The notes beneath the pieces are model-generated. The model saw nothing but the letters and a program-made list of their open reading frames with translations. It was not told the DNA's origin and made no database searches. Shown in pieces: positions 40,871 through 48,711 of a stretch of DNA of 48,711 nucleotides. Made by a program: the position numbers and the translations under genes. This stretch comes from Candidatus Poribacteria bacterium (GTDB lineage Bacteria; Poribacteria; WGA-4E; GCA-2687025), in assembly GCA_018644665.1 (NCBI GenBank), contig JABGQA010000128.1, positions 1-48,711 of the forward strand. The letters run 5' to 3'. The first letter of the stretch is position 1; each line of letters begins with the position of its first letter.

Positions 40871-42007
40871 TTAGAACTGGAGGTACGGCTCCGACGCGAC
40901 CGGTGTGTAAGCCGCCGGCGGGTACTGCGCCAACGCGTCTTCGTCGATGTCCGTGCCCCACCCCGGCCCGTCGGGCGGACGGCACTGTCCGTCCTCGATC
41001 ACCAACGGGTTCGTCAGCACCTCGTCGTACACGGGCAGCCAGTTCACGAACACCTCTTGCAGGTAGGAGTTCGGTATGGACATATCCAGATGCAGACTGG
41101 CGACGGTGGAGATGGGTCCGTTGGAATTGTGCGGCACGACCATCACGTAGTAGGTCTCCGCCATCGCCGCGATCTTCCGAAGCTCGGACATGCCTCCCGC
41201 GTGGCAGATGTCCGGCTGTATGATGCCGACGGCATTCTGCTCCAGCAGCGCGCGGAATTCCCACCGCGTATAGAGTTGCTCGCCCGTCGCCACGGGGACG
41301 CTCACCTCCCGCGCCAACTGCGCGATGCTGTCCACGTTGTCGAACATCACTGGCTCTTCTAGCCACGCGATGTCGTACGGCTCGAGGCGTTGCGCCACGC
41401 GGCGCGCGCTCCACATGTTCATCCGCGCGCGGATGTCGATGGCGATCTCGATGTCCGGCCCGACCGCCTCGCGCACGGCCGCCACCACTGCGGTTCCTCG
41501 TGAAAGCCTGTCCTGCCCCGCGCCCTGCGTCCCGGAGAATGGGTAGAGCTTGATCGCTGTATAGCCGTCCGCGACTGCCGCCGCTGCTTTCTCAGCATAC
41601 GACTCCGGGCCGTCCGCGCCTTCGAACCAGCCGTTAGCGTATATCCGTATGCGGTCGTGCGACTCGCCGCCCACCAACTCGTAAACGGGAACGCCGAGCG
41701 CCTTCCCCTTGATGTCCCACAACGCAAGGTCGATGGCGCTTATGGCGCTGATGGTCACCGCGCCGCCGGACCACGTCACCCGTCGATACAGGGATGTCCA
41801 GATGTGGTCGATGCGGAAGGGATCCTTGCCGATCAGGTACTTGCGGAAGTCGAGCAACTCCGCCTCGAGCGCGTCGTCCTTGTACTGCAGACTTGCCTCG
41901 CCGATGCCGTGTATGCCCTCGTCGGTCTCAATGCGGACGAACGTCCAATTTGTGCTGCCGCCAGTCGGCGCGGCCATTCGGTAGACTTTGAGGTCGGTGA
42001 TCTTCAT
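40871..42007 (-). CDS. Mandelate racemase/muconate lactonizing enzyme family (sugar-acid dehydratase-like)
   Basis: A 378-aa enolase-superfamily enzyme. An N-terminal capping domain (MKITDLKVYRMAAP) precedes the barrel. Metal ligands are Asp 191 (IAIDIRARMN), Glu 217 (AWLEEP) and Glu 243 (TGEQL). The Asp 266-His 293 dyad lies in IQPDICHAGG and VPHNSNGP. Galactonate dehydratases usually have DxH at the first ligand; here it is DIR, with Arg 193. ATG 42007 was chosen since the family begins at MKIT; the upstream extension is non-homologous. It is 55 nt after the Nudix gene in the same operon. Reaction is probably dehydration of an aldonate; substrate unknown. Confidence 0.9.
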   Translation of the reverse strand: MKITDLKVYRMAAPTGGSTNWTFVRIETDEGIHGIGEASLQYKDDALEAELLDFRKYLIGKDPFRIDHIWTSLYRRVTWSGGAVTISAISAIDLALWDIKGKALGVPVYELVGGESHDRIRIYANGWFEGADGPESYAEKAAAAVADGYTAIKLYPFSGTQGAGQDRLSRGTAVVAAVREAVGPDIEIAIDIRARMNMWSARRVAQRLEPYDIAWLEEPVMFDNVDSIAQLAREVSVPVATGEQLYTRWEFRALLEQNAVGIIQPDICHAGGMSELRKIAAMAETYYVMVVPHNSNGPISTVASLHLDMSIPNSYLQEVFVNWLPVYDEVLTNPLVIEDGQCRPPDGPGWGTDIDEDALAQYPPAAYTPVASEPYLQF

Positions 42008-42062
42008 GCGTCCCAATCTCCACGCGTACGCGCCATTGCGGGTTGGTGCAGGGGGCCGACGT

Positions 42063-42515
42063 CTACTTGCCAAGCGGTTCGTCCGGCATAGACGCCAGAA
42101 CCCTCGGCAGACCGCCGGCCACATCCGATGTTCCGCCAGGAACATCGGCCGGATGGATCCACACTGCGGTGAACGGCAGCCAGTTGTCGTCGACAGCGAC
42201 GGTATCCCGCAGGTAGATCGCCTCGTCCTGCGTCACCACTTCGTATACGAGCGAGATCCCGTGCGCCAGATGTCCCTCGGGCGTTCTGCCCAGGGTTTCG
42301 AACATCCCGATGTACCGTGCGTCGGATACCTGGACGCCGACTTCCTCGCGCATTTCGCGGCGGACCGCGTCCTCGACGCGTTCGCCGTAATCCACGCCGC
42401 CGCCGGGCGTCATGTACCGGGCGACCCCGACGTCGTTGTATTGTCGGATCAGCAGGACTTCAGTGCCTCGGCGGAATACGCCGCAGGCTCGTACGCGGAC
42501 GTACTGTTGGGTCAT
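42063..42515 (-). CDS. Nudix hydrolase
   Basis: A 150-aa single-domain Nudix hydrolase. The Nudix box GGGVDYGERVEDAVRREMRE continues into EVGV, matching GX5EX7REUXEEXGU with all metal-binding Glu residues. It starts MTQQYVRVRACGVF at ATG 42515, overlapping the stop of the glycosyltransferase gene (ATGA), so the two are translationally coupled. Next to a glycogen-synthase-like enzyme, an ADP- or UDP-sugar substrate is plausible but not shown. Confidence 0.93.
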   Translation of the reverse strand: MTQQYVRVRACGVFRRGTEVLLIRQYNDVGVARYMTPGGGVDYGERVEDAVRREMREEVGVQVSDARYIGMFETLGRTPEGHLAHGISLVYEVVTQDEAIYLRDTVAVDDNWLPFTAVWIHPADVPGGTSDVAGGLPRVLASMPDEPLGK

Positions 42516-44269
42516 GCGCGCGATTCGCGCGCCCGCGCGAGGCCCGGCAGGAAATAGTCCTCGGTGACTACGTCCCAACTCATCCCCCGCGCGATCTCCC
42601 GCCCTCGCTTCAGCATGGTCTCGGATTCAGCGTCCGTCGTGGGGAGCCGTTCGTAGAGCGCCTTGGCAACGTCGACAGTGTTCCGCCGCTCGATGGCGTC
42701 GCGTTCTGCCCACCCGATGTGCGTCACGCCGTCTACGCCCGTGTACCCCGAGCCGAGGTCCGTGTAGTCGGCGACTAACACGTTCGGCACGTCCTCGCCG
42801 TCGGTGGCCCTCGCCACGAAGCCCGCGCACCCGCACACGTTCGAGATCAGGCAGATGGCGCCGAAGCTCAGCGGCTCGACCTGCGCGATGCCGAACGGCT
42901 CGTAGACCGACATACCGAATTCCACATCCGAGCCCTTGCGGATGTCCATGAACTCCATGTCCTCGGGCATCCGCGCGCCACAGCGGTCGCGTGACCACCC
43001 GAACTGGTTCACGAACACCACCTTAATCGCACGCGATTGCGCGTTGAACGTGACGACGGAGCGGTAGAAGTCCACCTCCAAGCCCGTCAGGTCTGGGTAG
43101 CCTTCGCGATGCACGGCGGGCCAGCCGTATTCGGCCTCCATGCTGCGGGCCGCGTCACTTGGACGACCCGGGCCGATCTCGGTCGACAGCACGTACAGGA
43201 CGCCGGACCTGCCCGCTTCATCGAAGTGTTTGTCCAGATGCTCCAACACGCGCAGATCGCGCCAGAGGCCCTTGCTCATCACCAGTCGGGTGACGTGCGT
43301 GAACACGTGGTCGGGCGTGTATCCGAGTAGGTTCTCGCAGTACTGCGCCAGTCGGGCCTTGGACGCCTGCTTCGACGCCAAGGTGATGTCCGCCGACGGG
43401 ATGCCGTTGTATACGAGCGAGATGGGCGCCTCCGCGCACGCGGGGCTGAGGAACTCGTACTCCTCGACGACGCGGTCACCAACAGCGAAGACGGCGTCGC
43501 AGAACTGCGCGCGGTCGATGAGCGCATGTCGGTACGCGGCCCACTGATCCCCGAGGACATCCTCAATAAAGAGACCGTGCCGACGCGCCTCTGCCATCGC
43601 GTTGTAGAAGCGCGTGTCGTGGCCAGGGTGCGCTTCGACGTGTGGGCGAACAGTCGCCACCTCGTGGGCATAGAACGCGGTGTACACGTCCTCTTCATCT
43701 TCCATAACCGCCTTAAGCGCGGTCGGCATGCCCATGTACTCGTGGGCGATGAAGGTGACCGGCCTGTCGTCGTCCTCCGTCATCGCCATCACGGCGCCGT
43801 ACGCCGGCTCGGCGATGCGCATCCACAGGTCGTAGTCGGGCTCGTGCTCGTAGTCGCCCGAGGCGATCCCGAAGCGCTGGTAGTACGTGGCCTTCTGGTA
43901 GTCGTAGCGGGCCGCGTTGAGCGTGGACGTCTCTACGAGAAGCACCTCCGCGTCCATCGTGGCGCCGGTCGCCATGTCCCGGAACGGGCGCGTCCCGTAG
44001 GTGAGCCAGACTTGATATGCCTCCTCGACGGGCCGGAATACGCGACGCCATCCGCCTTCGTCGATGCCGTCGCACACGGAGTATAGAATCCGCGAGCCCG
44101 CTGCCCCCAGACGCTCCTCGGGCGACGTCCCCAGAGACCACGGTCCCACCAGGATCGACCGGTGGATGGCATTCTGGTAAGCGTGCGACGTCAGCAGACC
44201 TTCCAGGACCGCGCCGATGCCCCCGATCTTGTGCGTGGCTTCGTGAGTCACGTGTACAACCGTGGCCAT
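42512..44269 (-). CDS. Glycogen/starch synthase-like glycosyltransferase (GT-B)
   Basis: A 585-aa GT-B enzyme resembling the GT3/GT5 glycogen synthases. The N-terminal donor-site loop is THEATHKIGGIGAVLEGLLT (KxGG motif), the central part has FIAHEYMGMPTALKAV, a basic strand follows at HVTRLVMSKGLWRD, and the C-terminal catalytic block is SVYEPFGIAQVEPLSFGAIC (E-x7-E). Its length is nearer to eukaryotic-type GT3 enzymes than to GlgA. ATG 44269 was chosen with GAGAGGA upstream. It heads a reverse operon with Nudix and dehydratase genes. The acceptor polymer is unknown. Confidence 0.85.
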   Translation of the reverse strand: MATVVHVTHEATHKIGGIGAVLEGLLTSHAYQNAIHRSILVGPWSLGTSPEERLGAAGSRILYSVCDGIDEGGWRRVFRPVEEAYQVWLTYGTRPFRDMATGATMDAEVLLVETSTLNAARYDYQKATYYQRFGIASGDYEHEPDYDLWMRIAEPAYGAVMAMTEDDDRPVTFIAHEYMGMPTALKAVMEDEEDVYTAFYAHEVATVRPHVEAHPGHDTRFYNAMAEARRHGLFIEDVLGDQWAAYRHALIDRAQFCDAVFAVGDRVVEEYEFLSPACAEAPISLVYNGIPSADITLASKQASKARLAQYCENLLGYTPDHVFTHVTRLVMSKGLWRDLRVLEHLDKHFDEAGRSGVLYVLSTEIGPGRPSDAARSMEAEYGWPAVHREGYPDLTGLEVDFYRSVVTFNAQSRAIKVVFVNQFGWSRDRCGARMPEDMEFMDIRKGSDVEFGMSVYEPFGIAQVEPLSFGAICLISNVCGCAGFVARATDGEDVPNVLVADYTDLGSGYTGVDGVTHIGWAERDAIERRNTVDVAKALYERLPTTDAESETMLKRGREIARGMSWDVVTEDYFLPGLARARESRA

Positions 44270-44373
44270 GGTGTCCTCTCTGGTCGATGTCCGGGCGCGG
44301 CGTGTCGGGTCGCTAGCCTCAGTGTTGCAGGCGACGGCGTCGGCATCAAGGCGATGTGCGCCCGGGCTCGACG

Positions 44374-44402
44374 CGCCGGACCTATCCGGCGTGCCGTATA
44401 TT
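44374..44402 (+). promoter_or_regulatory. Dyad and -10 box in divergent intergenic region
   Basis: CGCCGGA (44374-44380) and TCCGGCG (44385-44391) form a perfect 7-bp dyad with a 4-nt loop. TATATT (44397-44402) follows and would be the -10 of the WD40-like gene, placing the dyad at its -35. It lies between divergently transcribed genes, so it could control both. Confidence 0.3.
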
Positions 44403-44453
44403 CCAGGAGACAGTTCCAGACACATGGGGGCCGCGCGCCAGGGAGGACGGATC

Positions 44454-45377
44454 GTGGACAGCGACGCCGGATACGCCCGTGCTTTCGCGACGATCACGGC
44501 CGCCGTGCTGCTCATCGCGTTCGCGGAAGCGACACATGCCGCCCTGCCGCGTGGGACACGCCTCGCCGTCGTGTCCTCACGGGGCGGATCGCATCAAGTC
44601 TACGTCACGGACGAGCGCATGGAAGACTTCCATTTGCTTACGGATGGCGTGAGCTCGACCTGCCCGACATGGTCTCCCGACGGCCGGTACATCGCGGTAG
44701 ACACGGCGCGCGAGGGGATCAACCTTTACAGGCCGGAGGGCGTCAAGCGACGACTGAAGGAACAGGAGTTCATCGATGGCTCGCCAGCGTGGTCACCTGA
44801 CGGCCAGACGGTTGTGTACCATTCGTGGCGTGATGTCGACCCCATCGGGTTCTACACCGTGGGCGTCGACGGCGCCGGGGATCGATTCCTGCGCCGTGGA
44901 AGCCAGATCCGACTGGCGTGGTCTCCCAACGGCAGCCGCACCCTCTTCCGCGATGGGCGCGACATCATGGCGATGGACCCGGACGGCGGGAACGTCGCTG
45001 CCGTCGGCCCGCACCCCGCTTCGGACGGTCAGCCCGCATGGTCCCCCGATGGGACGGAGATCGCGTTCATCTCGAACCGTGATGGCGACAGCGCGCTCTA
45101 CAGGATGGACGCGGACGGAGCGAACCCAACGCGACTGCACGAACGCGGACGAGATAGCTGGCCGTCGTGGCTATCGGACGGCAGCGCGATCGTGTTCGCA
45201 TCGGGGCCGGAACTCGACCTGAGCGACATCTACATGGTGCAAAAGGATGGCGGCCGGTCTGACCGTCTGACGGCGGGGGCGATGGCAGGCATGCCGACGG
45301 CCTTCGGTCCCGGATCGCCCGCGGTGACGTCGACTGCGGGACACTCTGTAGTCTGGGCCTGGCTCAAGGGCCGTTGA
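44454..45377 (+). CDS. Exported TolB-like WD40 (PD40) beta-propeller
   Basis: A 307-aa protein starting at GTG 44454 with GGGAGG about 7 nt upstream. A signal peptide (FATITAAVLLIAFAEATHA) is followed by about six PD40 repeats of the TolB type, for example CPTWSPDGRYIAVDT, PAWSPDGQTVVYHSWRD and PAWSPDGTEIAFISNRDGDS with LYRMDADGANPTRL. These form a periplasmic propeller. It lacks the N-terminal alpha/beta domain of true TolB, and no pal or tol genes are near, so it is not called TolB. ATG 44424 is an alternative start but gives a poorer signal peptide. Confidence 0.85.
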   Translation: MDSDAGYARAFATITAAVLLIAFAEATHAALPRGTRLAVVSSRGGSHQVYVTDERMEDFHLLTDGVSSTCPTWSPDGRYIAVDTAREGINLYRPEGVKRRLKEQEFIDGSPAWSPDGQTVVYHSWRDVDPIGFYTVGVDGAGDRFLRRGSQIRLAWSPNGSRTLFRDGRDIMAMDPDGGNVAAVGPHPASDGQPAWSPDGTEIAFISNRDGDSALYRMDADGANPTRLHERGRDSWPSWLSDGSAIVFASGPELDLSDIYMVQKDGGRSDRLTAGAMAGMPTAFGPGSPAVTSTAGHSVVWAWLKGR

Positions 45378-45413
45378 CGGGGCGCCGACCGGCGACTGCG
45401 ACATCGTAGCGCA

Positions 45414-46778
45414 CTAGAGGTTGAGCTGCCCTCGGGCGAGCGCCATCGCTTCGTCCGGGCTCATGCGCGGACCCGCCTCCGTTGCCGCCGAGTACTCTTC
45501 GACGGTCACGTCCTTGCGTAGTTGGCGCCGGAGTTCGTCCGCGAGGTCCTCATGCACGCGCACCAAGTGCCACAGCGGGTCCAACTCGGTTCCGGCCGAC
45601 CTGCGCCGTTCATCGACGTATGTGAGCAGCCTGCAAGCGAGCTGTGGCGATCCGTTGAGCCGTGACAACCGCGCGACGCATAGCAGCCCGCTGCCGGTGT
45701 GGTGGGGTTCCGCGTTGCCCAACGCAGCGTACGCCGACATGAGATGCCCAGTGGCCCCGGCGGCATCTTCCTGCGCGAGACAGAGATCCGCACGAGCAAG
45801 GTCGATCGGCAGGCGTCCCCGGTCGGCGCGGAGTTCCGTGTAGAGGGCCGTGGCGTCGGCGTAGTGGGCATCGGCGTCCGCGTGCCTCCCCAGCATGCGG
45901 GCCCACATCCCGGTCCATGTATAGGTCTGTGCGAGATTCACCGACTGGGCCAGACGCCGGCATAGGGGGATGCGTCCCTCGTGGTACGCGTACGCAGAGG
46001 CATAGTCTCCCCTCGCGCCGCTCAGCAACCCCCGCTGCCTCCGGTTGATGTCCTGGTGATGTGGATTCCTTATCGCGCGATGCAGGACAAACGCTTCATC
46101 CAGAAGCTCCTCGGCGAGGTCGAAGTTGCGGCGGTTTGCCTCGTTCCAGCCCTGATAAAAGGCGAGATACGACACCGCGCTTACATTCCCTACCTCCCGC
46201 GCGAGCGCCGACGCCTCGCGGTTCAGCCGTGCGCCACGCGTGACATCGCGGCTCATGACCACGAAGCTCGTGATCGCGACCAGGGCATGCGCGATGCCCG
46301 GACGATGGTCCAGCGCGCGAGATCGCTCGAGGGCGTCCTCCAGATCACGGAGTGCGGCCGAGATCGTGCCGCCCGCGAACCAGCCGGCGAGGGCAGCCAT
46401 GTAGGTGGCCCCAGCCATGCCCTCCGCGTCATCGGTCTGAGCAGCGATGCTCTTAGCTTCATCCGCCGCGCCCTTGGCGCGCCCATGCAGGCCCAGTTGC
46501 GCGTGGGTGAACACGCTCCCTGTTAACGTGCGTCCCACCAGGGCCGCTGGCAGACCTGATCGATCGCACAGATACCTGTCGCGCCAGTCGCGCGCCTCGA
46601 TCCAGTAGCCGCGCTCGTGCCAGAACCAGAACAGCGACTCGACCGCCTGGAGCCCGTGGACGCGGTCCCCATGCAGCGCCCACCCCAACGCGTTGCGGAT
46701 GTTGTCGTGGTCTTCCTCAACGGCGTCGAACACTTGGACCTGTCTCGGACCCTCGAACTCAGACCGGAGCGCCAGCAC
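45414..46778 (-). CDS. TPR-rich C-terminal part of cyclase/NB-ARC regulator (frameshifted)
   Basis: The C-terminal half of the regulator encoded upstream. The frame has TPR-like helices throughout (for example DLEDALERSRALDHRPGIAH, FDLAEELLDEAFVLHRAIRN), as in LuxR/AfsR-type ATPases. The homology in this frame extends upstream of the first usable start to about 46833 (LGEADNIRRRDAAHF, then a helix ending in FDAVEEDHDNIRNALGW), a block that in the family directly follows YRMLETLRDYGLE, the end of the other piece. So one base appears to be missing between 46833 and 46844. There is no ribosome-binding site for independent translation. It ends 36 nt from the stop of the WD40-like gene, convergent. 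Confidence 0.85.
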   Translation of the reverse strand: MLALRSEFEGPRQVQVFDAVEEDHDNIRNALGWALHGDRVHGLQAVESLFWFWHERGYWIEARDWRDRYLCDRSGLPAALVGRTLTGSVFTHAQLGLHGRAKGAADEAKSIAAQTDDAEGMAGATYMAALAGWFAGGTISAALRDLEDALERSRALDHRPGIAHALVAITSFVVMSRDVTRGARLNREASALAREVGNVSAVSYLAFYQGWNEANRRNFDLAEELLDEAFVLHRAIRNPHHQDINRRQRGLLSGARGDYASAYAYHEGRIPLCRRLAQSVNLAQTYTWTGMWARMLGRHADADAHYADATALYTELRADRGRLPIDLARADLCLAQEDAAGATGHLMSAYAALGNAEPHHTGSGLLCVARLSRLNGSPQLACRLLTYVDERRRSAGTELDPLWHLVRVHEDLADELRRQLRKDVTVEEYSAATEAGPRMSPDEAMALARGQLNL

Positions 46779-48466
46779 CCTCGCGCAGAAGTGCGCTGCG
46801 TCGCGACGCCGTATATTATCGGCCTCTCCGAGTCGATGCTGCGCTCCAGACCGTAATCACGTAGCGTCTCCAGCATGCGGTAGCGGGCGTCCAGGGCGCC
46901 TTCCTCGACGATGACGAGCGACTTGTCCACCATCCGCAGGAGCAGATCCATCACGTCCCGCGACTCGACATCGCCGAAGGCGCACACGTCCTCCGCGGCC
47001 GCCAGCGTGAAGCCGCCCTGGAAGACGGAGAGACGCGCGAACAGCGCCTGCTCCGCTTCATCGAGAAGCCGATACCTCCAGTCCACGAGGGCGCGAAGCG
47101 TCTGCTGACGACGGGGAGACGCGCGGCCGCCACCAGTCAGCAGGCGGAAACGGTCGTCAAGACGCTCGTGGATGTCGCCCAGAGACATCGCGCGGGCCCG
47201 GGCCGCGGCCAGTTCTGTGGCGAGGGGGATGCCGTCGAGGCGCCGGCAGATCGCGGTCACCGTCGCGGAGTTCTCAGCTGTTAGCGCGAAGTCGGCACGC
47301 GCGGCGCACGCCCGGTCCACGAACAGCCGCACCGCCTCGCAATGCGGTAGGTCGGTCTCTCCGGCCTCAGCATCCTGATCCGGCAGGGCCAGAGACGGCA
47401 CGCGCCAAGTGGCTTCGCCGTACACGCCCAGCACTTCACGACTCGTGGCGAGGACGCGTAGCTCTCGGCATGCCGTCAGAAGGTCCCGCGCGAACCTAGC
47501 CGCGTCTTCGACCATGTGTTCGCAGTTATCGAGGATGACGAGCGCCTGCTGATTCGCCAAGTAGCGCGTGAGCGCCGTCATCAGCGGCGCCTCGCCCGAC
47601 TCGCGGGTATCGAGCACTGCGGCAACCGCGGTCGGGATCAACTCGGGATCGGCGATCGACGCCAACTCGACGAACCACACGCCGTCGGGATAATCGGCGA
47701 GCACATCCTCGCCGATGCGCAGAGACAGCCGCGTCTTGCCCGGGCCGCCCGTGCCGGTGAGCGTCAGCAGCCGCGTCTCGCGCAGTCGCCCCTTCACCTC
47801 TCTGACCTGTTCGTCGCGGCCCACGAAGCTCGTAAGCGCAGCGGGGAGGTTGTGCTTCGCATGTTCGATCGCCCACCGCTCGGAGTGCTCACGTACGCGC
47901 GCAGGGCGTTCCGCGACGCCGAGATCGCCATCCACGAGGCTATGCAGACGCAACGCTAGCCCGTGCTTGACCTCCGTCTCGCCAAGGTCGTGCAGCCGAT
48001 CCTTCCACGCGGCCAGGGGCAGGAGCGCATCCGCCGACGTGTACGACAGGAGGATGTGACCCGCGTCGGCGCAGTCCATGACCCGCTGCGCCAGGTTGAT
48101 GCCGGGGCCGAGCACGTTCGCCGTCCGGTTGATGTCCTCAGCCCGGTAGACCGGGCCGGAGTGAACGCCCATGCGCAAGGGAAGGTCGTCGTGGGATCGC
48201 ACGGCCTCCGCGATCTCAAGCGCGCACTGGGCAGGCGCCGAGGGATCGTGCAAGAAGGCGAGAGCCATGCCGTCACCTGCGGGGTGGCTCAGAAGCGCGC
48301 CGTCGGATTCCGCCTGTTGGTAGGCAGGCAGATCCCGCACGATGTCCTGGAGCGCGCCAACACGCCGGTTCTGCTCCCCCAGAGGCAGGCGGGAATAGCC
48401 CACCATGTCCATGAACAGGACGTGGGCCATCTCCGTTCGATCGGTGTGGGCTTCGGCGTTCGTCAT
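46523..48466 (-). CDS. Class III nucleotide cyclase with NB-ARC ATPase, N-terminal part
   Basis: A soluble regulator: a class III adenylate/guanylate cyclase domain (about 15-180), then an NB-ARC/AfsR-type ATPase (about 210-530), then TPRs in another frame. In the cyclase the metal-site Asp residues lie in FMDMVGYS and AGDGMALAF, and GINLAQR keeps the Asn and Arg of the catalytic set. The ATPase has Walker A GTGGPGKTR (238-246) and Walker B ALVILDNCEHM. The true homology ends at YRMLETLRDYGLE (46844 and above); beyond that this frame is out of register and runs to a stop at 46523. The full protein would be about 1017 aa. ATG 48466 starts the cyclase. Confidence 0.87.
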   Translation of the reverse strand: MTNAEAHTDRTEMAHVLFMDMVGYSRLPLGEQNRRVGALQDIVRDLPAYQQAESDGALLSHPAGDGMALAFLHDPSAPAQCALEIAEAVRSHDDLPLRMGVHSGPVYRAEDINRTANVLGPGINLAQRVMDCADAGHILLSYTSADALLPLAAWKDRLHDLGETEVKHGLALRLHSLVDGDLGVAERPARVREHSERWAIEHAKHNLPAALTSFVGRDEQVREVKGRLRETRLLTLTGTGGPGKTRLSLRIGEDVLADYPDGVWFVELASIADPELIPTAVAAVLDTRESGEAPLMTALTRYLANQQALVILDNCEHMVEDAARFARDLLTACRELRVLATSREVLGVYGEATWRVPSLALPDQDAEAGETDLPHCEAVRLFVDRACAARADFALTAENSATVTAICRRLDGIPLATELAAARARAMSLGDIHERLDDRFRLLTGGGRASPRRQQTLRALVDWRYRLLDEAEQALFARLSVFQGGFTLAAAEDVCAFGDVESRDVMDLLLRMVDKSLVIVEEGALDARYRMLETLRDYGLERSIDSERPIIYGVATQRTSARGCWRSGLSSRVRDRSKCSTPLRKTTTTSATRWGGRCMGTASTGSRRSSRCSGSGTSAATGSRRATGATGICAIDQVCQRPWWDAR

Positions 48467-48711
48467 GCGGCGCGGTTTTCGGAAGGCTGTGGCGACGAGG
48501 ATGACCGTATTCTGGCAGCGGCCGCGATGCGCCACAAGGCGAGCATTGCGCGCCTGCACGCCTTCGCCGCGCAGGCGCGGCGCCCGGGCGGCAGACCGGC
48601 TCGTAGCGCGGCTTGCCGGGGGAACTGGGCGCTGCTAGTATCTCCAATGGTCGTGCTACGTGGGGAGGTAGCGGTGCCCTGTACCTGCAATCCGCTATAG
48701 CAGGACGGAAT
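48467..48711. other. Window edge, no gene recognised
   Basis: About 245 nt upstream of the cyclase regulator. It should hold that gene's promoter; the minus strand has GATACT near 48640 as a weak -10 candidate. No coding frame looks real. Confidence 0.3.

Noticed and set aside
44454..45377. Calling the WD40-like protein TolB
   Set aside because: It has TolB-type PD40 repeats but lacks the N-terminal TolB domain and has no tol or pal genes nearby.
1..48711. tRNA, rRNA, CRISPR array, transposase or prophage
   Set aside because: No tRNA arm pattern, tandem spacer-repeat, DDE transposase, integrase or phage structural motif could be found by reading both strands.

Overview
The window is high-GC bacterial DNA, densely coding on both strands. 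It most resembles Candidatus Poribacteria or a neighbouring uncultured phylum of the Planctomycetes-Latescibacteria kind. The best clues are a C-terminal sorting/FlgD-like domain with the motif LLQNYPNPFNPETWIPFEL (4161-5561), and an accessory repertoire rich in sulfatases, PhyH dioxygenases, Gfo/Idh/MocA oxidoreductases, xylose-isomerase-like TIM barrels, URO-D-like proteins, DUF6785 membrane proteins and mandelate-racemase relatives. LptF, LptG, a TonB-dependent receptor and a second beta-barrel show a diderm envelope with exported lipopolysaccharide. The taxonomic call is inference; no rRNA or other marker locus is present except radA and an RluA-type synthase.

Layout. 0-4 kb: isochorismatase-like hydrolase, radA, and a di-heme DUF1111 lipoprotein broken by a one-base frameshift. 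4.1-11 kb: an envelope block with a sorting-domain secreted protein, a coiled-coil lipoprotein, an RluA-type pseudouridine synthase and a 907-aa pentapeptide-repeat membrane protein. The lipoprotein and the pentapeptide protein end in the same NTF2-like (Cds6-C-like) domain. 11.6-17.2 kb: a forward catabolic operon (TIM-barrel isomerase, sulfatase, amidohydrolase, Rieske ferredoxin, six-bladed propeller, ROK kinase). 17.2-20.5 kb: SCP2-like protein, TonB-dependent receptor with a good terminator, and a 42-aa peptide. 20.6-27.6 kb: a reverse catabolic run (DUF6785 multi-pass membrane protein, 56-aa one-helix protein, RraA-like, second sulfatase, PhyH-HEAT fusion, Gfo/Idh/MocA). 28-34.1 kb: a reverse operon lptF-lptG-beta-barrel-zinc-ribbon-isomerase-GH144-like glucanase. 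34-39.1 kb: relics of GH3 and MttB genes flank a GH2 enzyme and a URO-D-like methyltransferase. 39.1-40.8 kb: a PIG-L deacetylase and NagB-like pair. 40.9-45.4 kb: an enolase-superfamily dehydratase, Nudix and glycogen-synthase-like operon facing a WD40-like exported protein. 45.4-48.5 kb: a cyclase/NB-ARC/TPR regulator broken by a frameshift.

Together the genes suggest a heterotroph that desulfates and dismantles complex, partly sulfated and aminated glycans and small oxygenated compounds. Dedicated operons pair uptake candidates with sulfatases, isomerases, dehydrogenases and kinases. No phage, transposase, CRISPR array, tRNA or rRNA gene was seen. The most unusual features are the paralogous periplasmic domain carried by two different membrane anchors, the PhyH-HEAT fusion, the one-helix protein lying in frame behind the DUF6785 stop codon, an operator-like palindrome inside the lptFG promoter, and several long GC-rich hairpins without T tracts at gene ends.
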